Positions 29,541 through 39,410 are shown, counted from the stretch's first letter. The stretch: 64,000 bases of DNA from Bacillota bacterium (GCA_023435895.1 JAEZLH010000027.1:1-64000), one strand, 5' to 3'. Notes: generated by a model from the sequence alone, not told the origin. Numbers and translations: made by a program.

Positions 29541-32183
29541 GTGCAAGTATATGGTGTAAATGAATTAAGAAAAATGTTCTTGGAATTCTTTGAAAGTAAG
29601 GGACATTTGGTGATGAACAGCTTTCCGCTGGTTCCCCATAATGACAATAGCTTATTATTAATCAATTCCGGTATGGCTCCCTTGAAGCCGTATTTTACAG
29701 GACAAGAAATACCGCCGAGAAAGAGAGTGGCTACCTGCCAAAAATGTATCCGTACCGGAGATATCGAGAATGTAGGTAAAACTGCAAGACATGGTACCTT
29801 CTTCGAGATGCTTGGTAACTTCTCCTTTGGTGATTATTTTAAACATGAAGCAATCGCTTGGTCATGGGAATTTTTAACGGAAGTAGTTGGGCTGGAAGCA
29901 AGCCGTCTCTATCCTTCCGTATACGAGAATGATGACGAAGCATTTGAAATATGGGAAAAAGAAATCGGTATCGCACCGGAACGAATTTTCCGTTTTGGTA
30001 AGGCAGATAACTTCTGGGAGCATGGCGCAGGTCCCTGCGGTCCCTGTTCTGAGATTTATTATGACCGCGGTGAGAAGTACGGCTGTGGTGAGGAAGGCTG
30101 TACCGTAGGCTGTGAGTGTGATCGTTATATCGAAGTATGGAATAATGTATTCACTCAGTTTAACAGTGATGGTAACGGTAATTATACAGAATTAGAGAAT
30201 AAAAACATTGATACCGGTATGGGTCTTGAGAGACTTGCTGCAGTGGTGCAGGATGTTCCCTCCATATTTGATGTGGATACCATGAAAGCAATCAGAGATA
30301 AGGTTTGTGAGCTTGCCCATACAAGCTATCAGGTTGATGCAAAGAAGGACGTATCCATCCGTAAAATTACCGATCATATTCGTTCCACAACCTTTATGGC
30401 ATCTGACGGTGTTATTCCTTCTAATGAAGGAAGAGGCTATGTATTCCGTCGTCTCCTTCGTGGAGCAGCTCGTCACGGAAGATTGCTGGGAATTGAGGGC
30501 GACTTTATGGCAAAGCTTGCCAAGGTTGTAATTGAGGAGCATAAGGATGGTTATCCGGAATTAGAGGAGAAGAAGGAGTATATCCTAAAGCTTCTTACCA
30601 TTGAAGAAGAAAAATTTAATAAAACCATTGACCAGGGCTTAACTATTCTCGGTGAGATGGAAAAGGATTTAGAGAAGAACCAGAAAAAGACTCTAGCCGG
30701 AGAAGATGTATTCAAATTATATGACACCTATGGCTTTCCCTTTGATTTAACGAAGGAAATTCTTGAGGAAAAGGGCTTTGAAGTGGATGAGAAGGGCTTC
30801 CGTGAGGCAATGGAGGTTCAGAGAGTAACCGCTAGAACCGCAAGAAAAACAACCAATTACATGGGTGCAGAGGAAACCGTATATCAGCTGATCGATGCAG
30901 GCATTACATCTTCCTTTGTAGGTTATGATCATTTAAGCTATGAATCTGAAATAACCGTGTTGACATCTGAAACGGAAATAGTGGAAGAATTAGTAGCTGG
31001 ACAGGTTGGAACCATTCTGGTGAAGGAAACACCTTTCTATGCAACCAGCGGTGGACAGGCAGCCGATTCTGGTATTATTACTACAGCAGATGCAGAATTT
31101 GAAGTAGAAGATACCATTAAGCTTCAAGGCGGTAAAATCGGTCATGTGGGTACGGTAACAAAGGGTATCTTTAAAGTGAACGAGAAGGTTTCCCTTCAGG
31201 TAAATACAACGCAGAGAGCAGCGACTGCAAAGAACCACAGTGCAACCCATCTCTTACAGAAGGCATTAAGAACAGTGCTGGGTACTCATGTAGAGCAGGC
31301 AGGATCCTTTGTTAATGAAGATCGTTTGCGTTTTGACTTTACTCATTTCTCTGCATTAACTGCTGAGGAATTACAAAAGGTTGAAGAAATCGTAAATGAG
31401 CAGATTGCAAACAGCCTTGGTGTTGTGACTAAGGTTATGAATATTGAAGAAGCAAAAAAAGCAGGTGCTATGGCACTCTTTGGTGAAAAATACACTAGCG
31501 ATGTTCGTGTGGTAACCATGGGTGAATTCAGCAAGGAGCTTTGTGGTGGTACTCATGTATCCAATACCGGAGTAATCAGCGTATTCAAGATCTTATCCGA
31601 GACAGGTATTGCAGCAGGGGTAAGAAGAATCGAAGCATTAACTGGCAATGGTGTATTTGCTTATTATAAGGAGCTGGAAAAGGAAGTTGCAGCTTCTGCA
31701 AAAGCAGCGAAGACAGAGCCGGCACAGCTTACTTCTAAAATTGAAGGATTGTTAGAAGAAATCAAATCCTTAAAATCAGAGAATGAAAAATTAAAGAGCA
31801 AGCTTGCCAATAACGCACTGGGTGATGTAATGAACCAGGTGGTAGAGGTAAAGGGCGTAAAATTACTGGCAGTGAAATTGCCTGATGTAGATATGAACGA
31901 GCTTCGTAATCTTGGCGACCAGCTGAAGGAGAAATTGGGAGAAGGTGTGATCCTTCTTGCATCCTCCACAGCAGCGGATAAAGTTAGCTTAATTGCAATG
32001 GCAACGGATGGAGCCATGAAGCAGGGAGCACACGCTGGTAATCTGATTAAGGAACTTGCCTCACTGGTTGGCGGTGGCGGCGGCGGAAGACCGAATATGG
32101 CACAGGCTGGCGGTAAGAACGCAGCAGGTATTGATGCAGTGATTGAAAAGGCAAAGGATGCTTTGGCTGGACAGATTAAATAA
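29541..32183 (+). CDS. alaS: Alanyl-tRNA synthetase
   Basis: Class II synthetase, 880 aa, full length. Catalytic domain (MNSFPLVPHNDNSLLLINSG, FEMLGNFSFGDYFK), a C-rich stretch around residues 178-193 (CGEEGCTVGCECD), the editing domain with zinc ligands HSATH and CGGTH, and the C-terminal DHHA1 domain with a GGGGGGRP loop. GTG 29541 is the start, chosen for AGGAGG upstream. A terminator follows at 32357. Confidence 0.98.
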   Translation: MQVYGVNELRKMFLEFFESKGHLVMNSFPLVPHNDNSLLLINSGMAPLKPYFTGQEIPPRKRVATCQKCIRTGDIENVGKTARHGTFFEMLGNFSFGDYFKHEAIAWSWEFLTEVVGLEASRLYPSVYENDDEAFEIWEKEIGIAPERIFRFGKADNFWEHGAGPCGPCSEIYYDRGEKYGCGEEGCTVGCECDRYIEVWNNVFTQFNSDGNGNYTELENKNIDTGMGLERLAAVVQDVPSIFDVDTMKAIRDKVCELAHTSYQVDAKKDVSIRKITDHIRSTTFMASDGVIPSNEGRGYVFRRLLRGAARHGRLLGIEGDFMAKLAKVVIEEHKDGYPELEEKKEYILKLLTIEEEKFNKTIDQGLTILGEMEKDLEKNQKKTLAGEDVFKLYDTYGFPFDLTKEILEEKGFEVDEKGFREAMEVQRVTARTARKTTNYMGAEETVYQLIDAGITSSFVGYDHLSYESEITVLTSETEIVEELVAGQVGTILVKETPFYATSGGQAADSGIITTADAEFEVEDTIKLQGGKIGHVGTVTKGIFKVNEKVSLQVNTTQRAATAKNHSATHLLQKALRTVLGTHVEQAGSFVNEDRLRFDFTHFSALTAEELQKVEEIVNEQIANSLGVVTKVMNIEEAKKAGAMALFGEKYTSDVRVVTMGEFSKELCGGTHVSNTGVISVFKILSETGIAAGVRRIEALTGNGVFAYYKELEKEVAASAKAAKTEPAQLTSKIEGLLEEIKSLKSENEKLKSKLANNALGDVMNQVVEVKGVKLLAVKLPDVDMNELRNLGDQLKEKLGEGVILLASSTAADKVSLIAMATDGAMKQGAHAGNLIKELASLVGGGGGGRPNMAQAGGKNAAGIDAVIEKAKDALAGQIK

Positions 32184-32356
32184 TTCAAGAATAGTAAAAT
32201 GTTTTCTGATAACTGGATAACAAATGTAACGTGGATTTTCAAAGATAACATTAAAATGTAGGTGTAGTTGTGTAATCATGAGACTTTTTGAAGATTGAAA
32301 ATGGAAATACAAAAGATTTGTATTCGGTTAATGAAAGCTGTTGTGCTTAAATAAAA

Positions 32357-32391
32357 AACTCAATTTGGCGTAAGCTGAATTGAGTTTTTTT
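32357..32391 (+). terminator. Intrinsic terminator downstream of alaS
   Basis: A 13-bp stem (AACTCAATT plus TGGC with GCTG plus AATTGAGTT, two G-U pairs) closed by a GTAA tetraloop, then seven T. Nothing else is seen between 32184 and 32604. Confidence 0.9.
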
Positions 32392-32604
32392 GACTTTCTG
32401 TAAGTTCTTTGCTAAAGGCTATGGTAAGGAATTTTGCAATTAAAGAATTTTTCTACAATTTAATTATGAGATTAAACTTAAGCTGTTAAATTAAAATCGT
32501 GAGAGTGAGTTATCTTTCACAAAATGAATTGGTAAGTTCTGCCTTGTACAAATAGCCACTTTCACAGGATAAACAGAACATTAACACTTTAGTCATATTT
32601 CTAT

Positions 32605-32961
32605 TCACGAAAGAAGTTTCCCCCATATGAAGCCGATTGCAAGTCCGCCTACTAAGCCGATAGCCATATAATCATATTTAGAGTATTTACGGATTAAGTG
32701 TCGATTATAGGTATAATGAAATTTTCTGGTATCAATGTAAATAAATATTGTTAAAATAAAAGTTACGGAGATTAGAATAAGAAGTCCCACTACAGGTAAG
32801 AAGCCCTCAAGAACGTTTAAAAACATTAATATACACGATATGAAGTGAATCGCCAAAAAGATGATTGACAATGCAAGCATGACTTTTACAGGTTTTGATG
32901 GTTTGTATTTTACCATTGGAATGTTACTTGGTTCTAAAGCTGTTGTTTCATTGTCAGACAT
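32605..32961 (-). CDS. Unknown two- or three-helix membrane protein
   Basis: 118 aa, not recognised. A soluble N-terminus of about 25 residues precedes hydrophobic segments at about 28-50, 55-77 and 100-116, separated by a basic stretch (RKFHYTYNRHLIRKYSKY). On the minus strand a Shine-Dalgarno AAGGGGG lies before ATG 32961. It is one of only four convincing minus-strand genes here, flanked by alaS and bioY in opposite orientation. Confidence 0.7.
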   Translation of the reverse strand: MSDNETTALEPSNIPMVKYKPSKPVKVMLALSIIFLAIHFISCILMFLNVLEGFLPVVGLLILISVTFILTIFIYIDTRKFHYTYNRHLIRKYSKYDYMAIGLVGGLAIGFIWGKLLS

Positions 32962-33175
32962 GGAATGTCCCCCTTATATTCTGATGTTATATCTGAGTTG
33001 TATTATATAACATCAGCAAAGAAAAGGCTAGCAATATATGGAATGATGATATAGTATGATTTTGAGTGTTTTAAGAAGATTTTTGAGTTGATTTAATCAC
33101 TAGCGGAAACTCTATCGGAAGGGATTATGCATACTAAACATATTTAGTAAAGTAATATTGACTGTTAATGTTTGA

Positions 33176-33207
33176 TTGTCAACCTGATGCAAATATAAAG
33201 TTGACAA
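33176..33207 (+). promoter_or_regulatory. BirA-type biotin operator before bioY
   Basis: Perfect palindrome TTGTCAAC (33176-33183), 16-nt spacer, GTTGACAA (33200-33207). This matches the layout of BirA operators (TTGTTAAC-like half-sites with about 15-16 nt between). The right half-site covers the -35 box, so a bound biotin repressor would block RNA polymerase. Identity of the repressor is inferred from the downstream gene. Confidence 0.8.
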
Positions 33208-33229
33208 TACCCAATCATAATGATATACT
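33201..33229 (+). promoter_or_regulatory. Sigma-A promoter of bioY
   Basis: TTGACA (33201-33206), 17-nt spacer, TATACT (33224-33229), embedded in the BirA-like operator. Confidence 0.75.
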
Positions 33230-33304
33230 CTCCTTATCAAATAAGAGAAAACCGGTTCAAAATAATTTAATTTAAGCATTCATGAAAACCGGACGGAGGA
33301 CATT

Positions 33305-33856
33305 ATGACAAACAAGAAAAATAAATTGGAAGTAATTGATTTAGTTTATATCGCTATGTTCGCAGTATTAATTGCAATTTGTTCCTGGATCGCCATACCA
33401 TCTGCAGTGCCATTTACCATGCAGACCTTTGGGGTGTTTTGTACAGTTGGAATTTTGGGTGGTAAACGTGGAACTATAGCTGTTCTTATATACATATTAT
33501 TGGGTGCAGTGGGAATACCGGTATTTGCACAATTCCACAGCGGCATTGCTACATTGTTTGGAACCACGGGCGGCTATATTATTGGATTTTTATTCGGTGC
33601 ATTAATCTATTGGTTAATTACCACACTATTAGGAAGTAAGCTTGTTCCTATGGCTGTTGGTATGGTGGCAGGTTTACTTGTATGTTATGCGTTTGGAACC
33701 CTTTGGTTTATGCAGGTATATTCCCAGTCCAAAGAAGCGATTGGGGTTGTAACCGCACTGGGCTGGTGTGTTTTCCCTTATATCATACCAGACTTAACCA
33801 AAATTGTCCTTGCAATAATTTTATCAAAGAGATTATCAAAGTATGTTAACCGTTAA
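33305..33856 (+). CDS. bioY: Biotin ECF transporter S component BioY
   Basis: Membrane substrate-binding subunit for biotin uptake, 183 aa, about six helices. BioY features: AVPFTMQTFGVF, GKRGTIAVLIYILLGAVGIPVF and GTTGGYIIGF. It works with the shared EcfAA'T energy module encoded elsewhere. The biotin operator supports the substrate. ATG 33305 follows CGGAGG. The DUF1284 gene overlaps its last 14 nt. Confidence 0.94.
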   Translation: MTNKKNKLEVIDLVYIAMFAVLIAICSWIAIPSAVPFTMQTFGVFCTVGILGGKRGTIAVLIYILLGAVGIPVFAQFHSGIATLFGTTGGYIIGFLFGALIYWLITTLLGSKLVPMAVGMVAGLLVCYAFGTLWFMQVYSQSKEAIGVVTALGWCVFPYIIPDLTKIVLAIILSKRLSKYVNR

Positions 33857-34223
33857 GCTTCGCCCTCATCATTTATTGTGCCTGACCTTCTTTGAAGGAA
33901 AAGGGTACAGTGAGGAATTTGTACAAAGGATGAAATTTATTATTAGTGAGCTAGAAAAGAATCCAATAGTACAATTAGTTGAAGGAACGGATCAAATTTG
34001 TGAAGCATGCCCAAACAATTATAATACGCAGTACCAATGTGGTGATAAGGCAGTACGATATGATGAAGCAGTCAGAACCTTCTGTAATTTATCTGCAGAT
34101 AGCAGAATGGAGTACCAAATCCTTCACAAAATAGTATTGGAGGAAATACTCTATAAAGGCAAACTTTCAATGGTTTGTAGCGATTGTGAATGGAGTTCGA
34201 TTTGTAAAAATAAAACTTTTTAA
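33843..34223 (+). CDS. DUF1284 cysteine-rich protein
   Basis: 126 aa, DUF1284 family: the starting LRPHHLLCLTFFEGKGY is typical. Many Cys (CEAC, QCG, TFCN, CSDC, ICK) suggest metal or iron-sulfur binding; the function is unknown. Its ATG lies inside the end of bioY (14-nt overlap), pointing to translational coupling and hence to control by biotin. Confidence 0.85.
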   Translation: MLTVKLRPHHLLCLTFFEGKGYSEEFVQRMKFIISELEKNPIVQLVEGTDQICEACPNNYNTQYQCGDKAVRYDEAVRTFCNLSADSRMEYQILHKIVLEEILYKGKLSMVCSDCEWSSICKNKTF

Positions 34224-34308
34224 GAACGTAATGGAATATTTTGTTGAAACAAAGAAGATTAACAAGATAATCCAAGCTGAGAAACTCGTGCGAAATATCA
34301 AAAAGAAG

Positions 34309-34336
34309 TTGACGAAAATGAAAAATATGCTATAAT
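34309..34336 (+). promoter_or_regulatory. Sigma-A promoter of rpsU
   Basis: TTGACG (34309-34314), 16-nt spacer, TATAAT (34331-34336), 79 nt before the rpsU start. Confidence 0.75.
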
Positions 34337-34415
34337 ACTTTTAGTGCTATTCAAAAAATACCCAAACAGTTGTCTACGCACAATACACAACTGGAGGGAG
34401 GTTAGGTGTGAGACT

Positions 34416-34589
34416 ATGTCAAATGTTATCGTAAAAGACAATGAAACATTAGATAGTGCTCTCCGCAGATTCAAAAGAAACTGCGCGAAAGCCGGTATCC
34501 AGCAGGAGATCCGTAAAAGGGAGCATTATGAGAAGCCAAGCGTAAGACGTAAGAAAAAGTCTGAAGCTGCTAGAAAACGTAAATATTAA
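34416..34589 (+). CDS. rpsU: 30S ribosomal protein S21
   Basis: 57-aa basic ribosomal protein starting [20 protein letters not shown] and ending in a Lys/Arg-rich tail. The longer in-frame reading from 34344 is upstream leader; ATG 34416 gives the family's usual length, with AGGTG upstream. It has its own promoter and terminator, and is followed by sporulation genes. Confidence 0.97.
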   Translation: MSNVIVKDNETLDSALRRFKRNCAKAGIQQEIRKREHYEKPSVRRKKKSEAARKRKY

Positions 34590-34598
34590 TTTTACCGG

Positions 34599-34631
34599 AA
34601 CTTCCAATGAGAAATCATTGGAAGTTTTTTA
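34599..34631 (+). terminator. Intrinsic terminator downstream of rpsU
   Basis: Perfect 12-bp stem AACTTCCAATGA/TCATTGGAAGTT around a GAAA tetraloop, followed by a T-run. Confidence 0.95.
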
Positions 34632-34871
34632 GTGCAAAATAATCAGCACAAGAAATGAACTATAGTAATAACATCACTACTTTTTGTGTTTTGATTCTGG
34701 TTCGATAGAACTAGTTTGGTTTTAATGTGATATAACATCTCTTCTTAAGCTAAATTTTATTTAAAAATAGAAGTGGCTTTTCCAACTTTACATACTCAAT
34801 TGTTATTAGTCTACATTTTCAAAAAAATTCATATATTATTACAGTATCTGCGAAGGATTTAGGGGGTCGCG

Positions 34872-35237
34872 ATGAAGGATAACCTGAAATCATCTCATCA
34901 AAAATTCAAAAAAGAGAATAAGAACACATTATATAAAGGTCTGCGCAAAAAGAATACGGTCAAGTCAAATCAATCACCCACCTATTTAGAGGAATTATCA
35001 AGCAAAATGCATTTACCAGCGGACATTTTAGCCGGTGCACCAATCATAACTGCAACCGGAAGAAACGAGATTTGTCTTGAAAATTATAAAGGCATCATTG
35101 AATACAACGGAAGCGTGATTAAAGTACAGACCAAGCTTTGTAAAATATGCATAGAAGGAAAACAATTGAATATTCTTTACTTTACCGAAGATGAAATGAA
35201 AATAACCGGATACATACATGCAATATATTATCAATAA
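34872..35237 (+). CDS. yqfC: Sporulation protein YqfC
   Basis: YabP/YqfC family, 121 aa, made in the mother cell during sporulation. After a basic N-terminus the domain reads MHLPADILAGAPIITATGRN, CLENYKGIIEYNGSVIKVQT, ITGYIHAIYY. ATG 34872 follows AGGGGGTCGCG. It precedes yqfD as in Bacillus. A sigma-E promoter would be expected, but I cannot place one with confidence. Confidence 0.9.
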   Translation: MKDNLKSSHQKFKKENKNTLYKGLRKKNTVKSNQSPTYLEELSSKMHLPADILAGAPIITATGRNEICLENYKGIIEYNGSVIKVQTKLCKICIEGKQLNILYFTEDEMKITGYIHAIYYQ

Positions 35238-35340
35238 TCCCATCTGGGGAGAAGGTATTGGATAGAACGAATACCTAAAATGCTTAGAAGGAGCATTGCG
35301 TTCAAAAGGGGAGGAGTTTATTGCAGCGGGAGGGATTGTT

Positions 35341-36582
35341 ATGTTAGTTAAACTGCTAAATTGGTTTCGAGGATATCTTCATGTCAGGATTAAAGGGATA
35401 TCTCCGGAACGATTTATCAACCTTTGTAATAATAAGAAGATTTTTATCTGGAACTTAAAACAGGTGGAGGAGGAATACCGTTTCAATATAACGGTTAAGA
35501 ATTATAGGAAGCTAAGACCCATAGCCAGAAAGACTGGGTTAATACCCAAAATTACAAGAAAAGTGGGATTTCCATTCTTGCTATATCGCAATCGAAAGCG
35601 AAAAGGATTTATCATCGGTATTGGGTTGTGCGCGCTGCTTATCTTCATTATGTCATTATATATATGGGATATCAGCATTGTGGGAGGCTCTAAATATACC
35701 TCCGAAGCAATGATTAAGTTTTTGAATAAAAATCAGATACATATCGGAATGTTGCAAAAGAAAGTGGACTGTCAGGAGATTGAAGAAGAAATAAGGTTGG
35801 CATATAATGATATCGGATGGGTATCAGCTGAAATCAGAGGTACCAGATTAATTATTAAAATAACGGAAACCAATATGCCCGCACCCGCCAAGGCAGCCAT
35901 GAAGCCAAGTCATATGGTAGCTACCAAGGATGCCATTGTGCAAAAAATAATAACCAGATCTGGTACGCCCTTAGTGAGGTCCGGGGATGTGGTGAAGAAG
36001 GGGGATATCTTAGTATCAGGAATTCTGACAGTTAAGGGAGATTTTGATGAAATATTAAGATATCAACCGGTAGTTGCGGATGCTGATATTATTTGCAAAT
36101 CCTTCTATCAGTATAAGGACAGCTTTGATTTGACCTATTATGACAAGATTTTCACTGGGAAAATAAAAAAAGGCTATTATTTTGGGTTTTTCGGGAAAAA
36201 ATTATTTTTATATAATCCTAGAAATTCCTATGAGAAATATGATATAATTGTTAACGAAAATTCGCTTCATTTAACAGATTCCTTTTATCTTCCCTTTTTG
36301 TATGGTACAATAACCACAAGGCAATATAAGGAAGAAAAGAAGAATTATACCAAGGAAGAAGCGATTGCGCTTGCGAATCAACACTTAAATCGATATTTTG
36401 ACAATCTCAATAAGAATAAAGTAAATATCAAAGATAATAATATAAAAACTACAATTGAGAATAACAAGTGTATTACCCAAGGCAGGATTTTTGTTGAAGA
36501 ACCGGCCTGGGAGTATAAAGCAATACAGGATGACGAGTGGAGGATAGAACAGAAAGATGAGCATAACGGAGACAATAATTGA
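35341..36582 (+). CDS. yqfD: Sporulation protein YqfD
   Basis: YqfD family membrane protein of the sigma-E mother-cell programme, 413 aa. N-terminal cytoplasmic part, one transmembrane helix (IIGIGLCALLIFIMSLYIW, about residues 84-104), then a large outer domain with WVSAEIRGTRLIIKITE and TRSGTPLVRSGDVVKKGDIL. ATG 35341 follows GGGAGGG by six bases; a TTG at 35296 would extend it. phoH overlaps its last 26 nt. Confidence 0.92.
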   Translation: MLVKLLNWFRGYLHVRIKGISPERFINLCNNKKIFIWNLKQVEEEYRFNITVKNYRKLRPIARKTGLIPKITRKVGFPFLLYRNRKRKGFIIGIGLCALLIFIMSLYIWDISIVGGSKYTSEAMIKFLNKNQIHIGMLQKKVDCQEIEEEIRLAYNDIGWVSAEIRGTRLIIKITETNMPAPAKAAMKPSHMVATKDAIVQKIITRSGTPLVRSGDVVKKGDILVSGILTVKGDFDEILRYQPVVADADIICKSFYQYKDSFDLTYYDKIFTGKIKKGYYFGFFGKKLFLYNPRNSYEKYDIIVNENSLHLTDSFYLPFLYGTITTRQYKEEKKNYTKEEAIALANQHLNRYFDNLNKNKVNIKDNNIKTTIENNKCITQGRIFVEEPAWEYKAIQDDEWRIEQKDEHNGDNN

Positions 36583-37609
36583 TATCCCAGCAGAACATGA
36601 GAAGAATGTATTTGGAAGATTTGATGCATATGCAAAGATAATAGAGCGGTCTTTTAACGTTACTATGATAGCAAGAAACGGTGAGATAAAAGTAGTAGGA
36701 GCAGCGGAGGATGTAGCAAGAGCAAAGAGTGTATTCATTCAGCTATTGGAGCTTTCTAAAAGAGGAAACTTAATCACAGAACAGAATGTTAATTACGCAA
36801 TCTCTCTTTGCTACGAGGATAAAGAAAGAGAAATAGTTGAAATTGACAAGGATTTAATTTGTCATACCATTACAGGAAAGCCGATTAAGCCCAAAACATT
36901 GGGTCAGAAATCCTATGTGGATCAGATAAGAAAGAAGATGATTGTATTCGGAGTAGGTCCTGCCGGAACAGGAAAGACCTATCTTGCTATGGCGATGGCA
37001 ATTACTGCTTTTAAAAATGATGAGGTTAGTAAGATTATTTTAACCCGCCCCGCCATTGAGGCAGGGGAGAAGCTGGGCTTTTTACCCGGTGATTTGCAAA
37101 GCAAGGTTGATCCCTACTTAAGACCGCTTTATGATGCACTTCATCAGATTATGGGACCGGAAGCTTTCATCAAGAATACGGAGAAAGGGCTGATTGAGGT
37201 AGCACCTCTTGCATATATGAGGGGTAGAACTCTGGATAATGCCTTTATCATACTGGATGAAGCTCAGAATACAACGCCGGCACAGATGAAGATGTTTCTA
37301 ACAAGAATCGGCTTTGGCTCCAAGGTTGTTATAACCGGTGACCAAACTCAGAAGGATCTTCCGGTTGGGGTAAAGTCCGGTCTGGATGTAGCAATAAAGG
37401 TGTTAAGTAAGATTGAAGATATTGGCTTTTCCTATCTGACCAGTCAGGACGTTGTAAGACATCCGTTAGTTCAAAAGATTGTAAAGGCTTATGATTCATA
37501 TGAGGAAAAGATAAAAAAGGTAGAGGCAAAAGCATGGTCTCAGGAGAAAAATAAACGGGATAGAAAGTTTAACTTTAAATCGGAAAAGATTAAAGGGAAC
37601 CGTAATTGA
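36557..37609 (+). CDS. phoH: PhoH-family ATPase
   Basis: PhoH-like P-loop ATPase, 350 aa. N-terminal KH-like segment (ERSFNVTMIARNGEIKVVGA), Walker A GPAGTGKTYLAMA, Walker B AFIILDEAQNTTPAQ and the GDQTQKDLP motif. It is linked to RNA metabolism and ribosome maturation with YbeY, its usual neighbour. The ATG lies within the yqfD end, so coupling is likely. Confidence 0.94.
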   Translation: MSITETIIDIPAEHEKNVFGRFDAYAKIIERSFNVTMIARNGEIKVVGAAEDVARAKSVFIQLLELSKRGNLITEQNVNYAISLCYEDKEREIVEIDKDLICHTITGKPIKPKTLGQKSYVDQIRKKMIVFGVGPAGTGKTYLAMAMAITAFKNDEVSKIILTRPAIEAGEKLGFLPGDLQSKVDPYLRPLYDALHQIMGPEAFIKNTEKGLIEVAPLAYMRGRTLDNAFIILDEAQNTTPAQMKMFLTRIGFGSKVVITGDQTQKDLPVGVKSGLDVAIKVLSKIEDIGFSYLTSQDVVRHPLVQKIVKAYDSYEEKIKKVEAKAWSQEKNKRDRKFNFKSEKIKGNRN

Positions 37610-37687
37610 TAATACCCGTACGGATAGAATCTGACCTCGCAGGAGGGATAAGAAAGTCCAAAAGAACAGGATCAGGAAGGTTAAAAA

Positions 37688-38185
37688 ATGACATATCATA
37701 TTGAGTATGAAGCATCAAAGGAATTAGAATTTGATTATGAGGAATTACAAAAGAAAGTAATTGAGGCTTGTATGGATTATGAAGATTGTCCCTATGAAGC
37801 AGAAATTAGTATCGTATTTACCGATAATGATCGAATTCAAGAGATTAATAAAGAGTTTCGAGGAATTGATAAACCAACTGATGTTCTTTCCTTTCCTTCG
37901 GTGGAATATGAAACTCCCGGGGATTTCTCACATCTTGAGGATGACGTAGCAGAATGCTTTCATCCGGAGAGTGGAGAGCTGTTGTTAGGGGATATCGTAA
38001 TATCAGTTGAACGCGCCCTAGAACAGGCTGAAGAGTACGGGCACTCCATAGAGCGTGAAATTGCATTTCTTACCGCTCACAGTATGTTCCACTTGTTTGG
38101 ATATGACCATATGGAAGAGGAAGAAAGAATAATCATGGAACAAAAACAAAATCAAGTTTTGGACATGCTTCAAATAAGAAGATAA
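37688..38185 (+). CDS. ybeY: Endoribonuclease YbeY
   Basis: Zn-dependent endoribonuclease for 16S rRNA 3'-end maturation and 70S quality control, 165 aa. The zinc site reads HSMFHLFGYDH (H-x4-H-x4-D-H-like; the usual form is HGxLHLxGYDH, so the Gly after the first His is Ser). KPTDVLSFP and LLGDIVIS are typical. ATG 37688 follows AGGAAGG. It lies directly after phoH. Confidence 0.94.
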   Translation: MTYHIEYEASKELEFDYEELQKKVIEACMDYEDCPYEAEISIVFTDNDRIQEINKEFRGIDKPTDVLSFPSVEYETPGDFSHLEDDVAECFHPESGELLLGDIVISVERALEQAEEYGHSIEREIAFLTAHSMFHLFGYDHMEEEERIIMEQKQNQVLDMLQIRR

Positions 38186-38213
38186 ATTCCAGACATATCA
38201 AGGAGGCAAAGGA

Positions 38214-39308
38214 ATGTACAAAAAGAAAATAATATATTATTTCCTTATGACTTTAAGTTTACTAGTTTTACCCGGCTGCGCTAAAAAATCCATTGATTCG
38301 GAGAACCTTGTAAGTGTTACTCCAACTGTGACAGAACAACCAACCTTAACACCAACACAGGCAGTAACCCAACCCCCGGAACGTAAGGATGAAATGAAAA
38401 GCTACCTGACCGGAATGTGGGTATCGAAAGAAATTGGGACAAAGAGACCCCTTGCATACGTTTTTAATAATTATAAAACGGTTTCCAATCAATGGGGAAT
38501 CGGACAAGCGGATATCGTATATGAGTGCCTTGCAGAAGGCGGTATTACTAGATTACTTGGTATCGGAGAGAATTTCAGCGGCGACCGCCTTGGTTCTACC
38601 AGAAGTGCCAGACAGTATTTTGTAAGTATAGCGGATGAATATGATGCAATATTCGTGCATTTCGGCGGATCAATTTATGGGTATGACAAAATAAAAGAGC
38701 TTGGAATTGACGAAATTGACGGTATCACAGGCAAGGGAGGTTCTGTTTTTTACCGTGACAAAACAATGAAAGCTCCCCATAATGCCTTCTCAAGTCAGAA
38801 ATTGCTACAGGAAGGGATTAAGAAGTTTGGCTTTGAGACAGAGTATCCTTCCGATTATAAATCACACTTTACGTTTTATGAGGAAGATAGTGACTTGACA
38901 GATGGAACAGCTGCTGATGGTAAGATATCAGTTCATTTCTCTAATTATAATAAGCCCTATTTTGAATATAATGCAACTGAGAAATTATATTACCGTTATC
39001 AGTTCGGGGCTCCTCATGTGGATTCCTTAACAGGGGATCAACTGGCCTTTAAAAATATCATCATACAATTCGTGAAGGAATGGAATCTTGACAAGAAGGG
39101 TTATCAAGGGATGGATTTAGAGAATGCCAGCGGTTCTGGTTATTATTTTACCAATGGCAAGAAAATCGACATTACCTGGAAGAAGAACGAGTCAGATCGA
39201 TTTATGAGATATTATGATAAGGATGGCAAAGAGCTTACCATAAATCCCGGAAAGACCTATGCTGCATTATTCCCGGATAATCGTGTTGACGAAGTGACAA
39301 TTGATTAA
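38214..39308 (+). CDS. DUF3048 lipoprotein (YerB-like)
   Basis: 364 aa secreted lipoprotein: signal helix then lipobox LVLPGC, followed by a Thr/Pro-rich spacer (TPTVTEQPTLTPTQAV). The two DUF3048 halves follow (RPLAYVFNNYKTVSNQWGIG; GDRLGSTRSARQYFV). The function is unknown; family members sit on the outer face of the membrane. ATG 38214 has AAGGAGG upstream. Confidence 0.88.
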   Translation: MYKKKIIYYFLMTLSLLVLPGCAKKSIDSENLVSVTPTVTEQPTLTPTQAVTQPPERKDEMKSYLTGMWVSKEIGTKRPLAYVFNNYKTVSNQWGIGQADIVYECLAEGGITRLLGIGENFSGDRLGSTRSARQYFVSIADEYDAIFVHFGGSIYGYDKIKELGIDEIDGITGKGGSVFYRDKTMKAPHNAFSSQKLLQEGIKKFGFETEYPSDYKSHFTFYEEDSDLTDGTAADGKISVHFSNYNKPYFEYNATEKLYYRYQFGAPHVDSLTGDQLAFKNIIIQFVKEWNLDKKGYQGMDLENASGSGYYFTNGKKIDITWKKNESDRFMRYYDKDGKELTINPGKTYAALFPDNRVDEVTID

Positions 39309-39364
39309 AATGATTTATAAAATACGAAAAGTTTGAGCTAGTAAGTGAATAATCCTAAAAGAAG

Positions 39365-39410
39365 CATCAACAAGACAAAGTATGGGCGTTTTCTTTGTTT
39401 TGTTGATGTT
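39365..39410 (+). terminator. Hairpin terminator after the DUF3048 gene
   Basis: 16-bp stem CATCAACAAGACAAAG/CTTTGTTTTGTTGATG, one G-U, 12-nt loop, followed by a short TTT. A weak or moderate terminator. Confidence 0.6.

Noticed and set aside
31664..32251. 195-aa minus-strand ORF opposite alaS
   Set aside because: It is a shadow of a well-supported alaS, with low-complexity Ser/Ala/Pro composition and no ribosome site.
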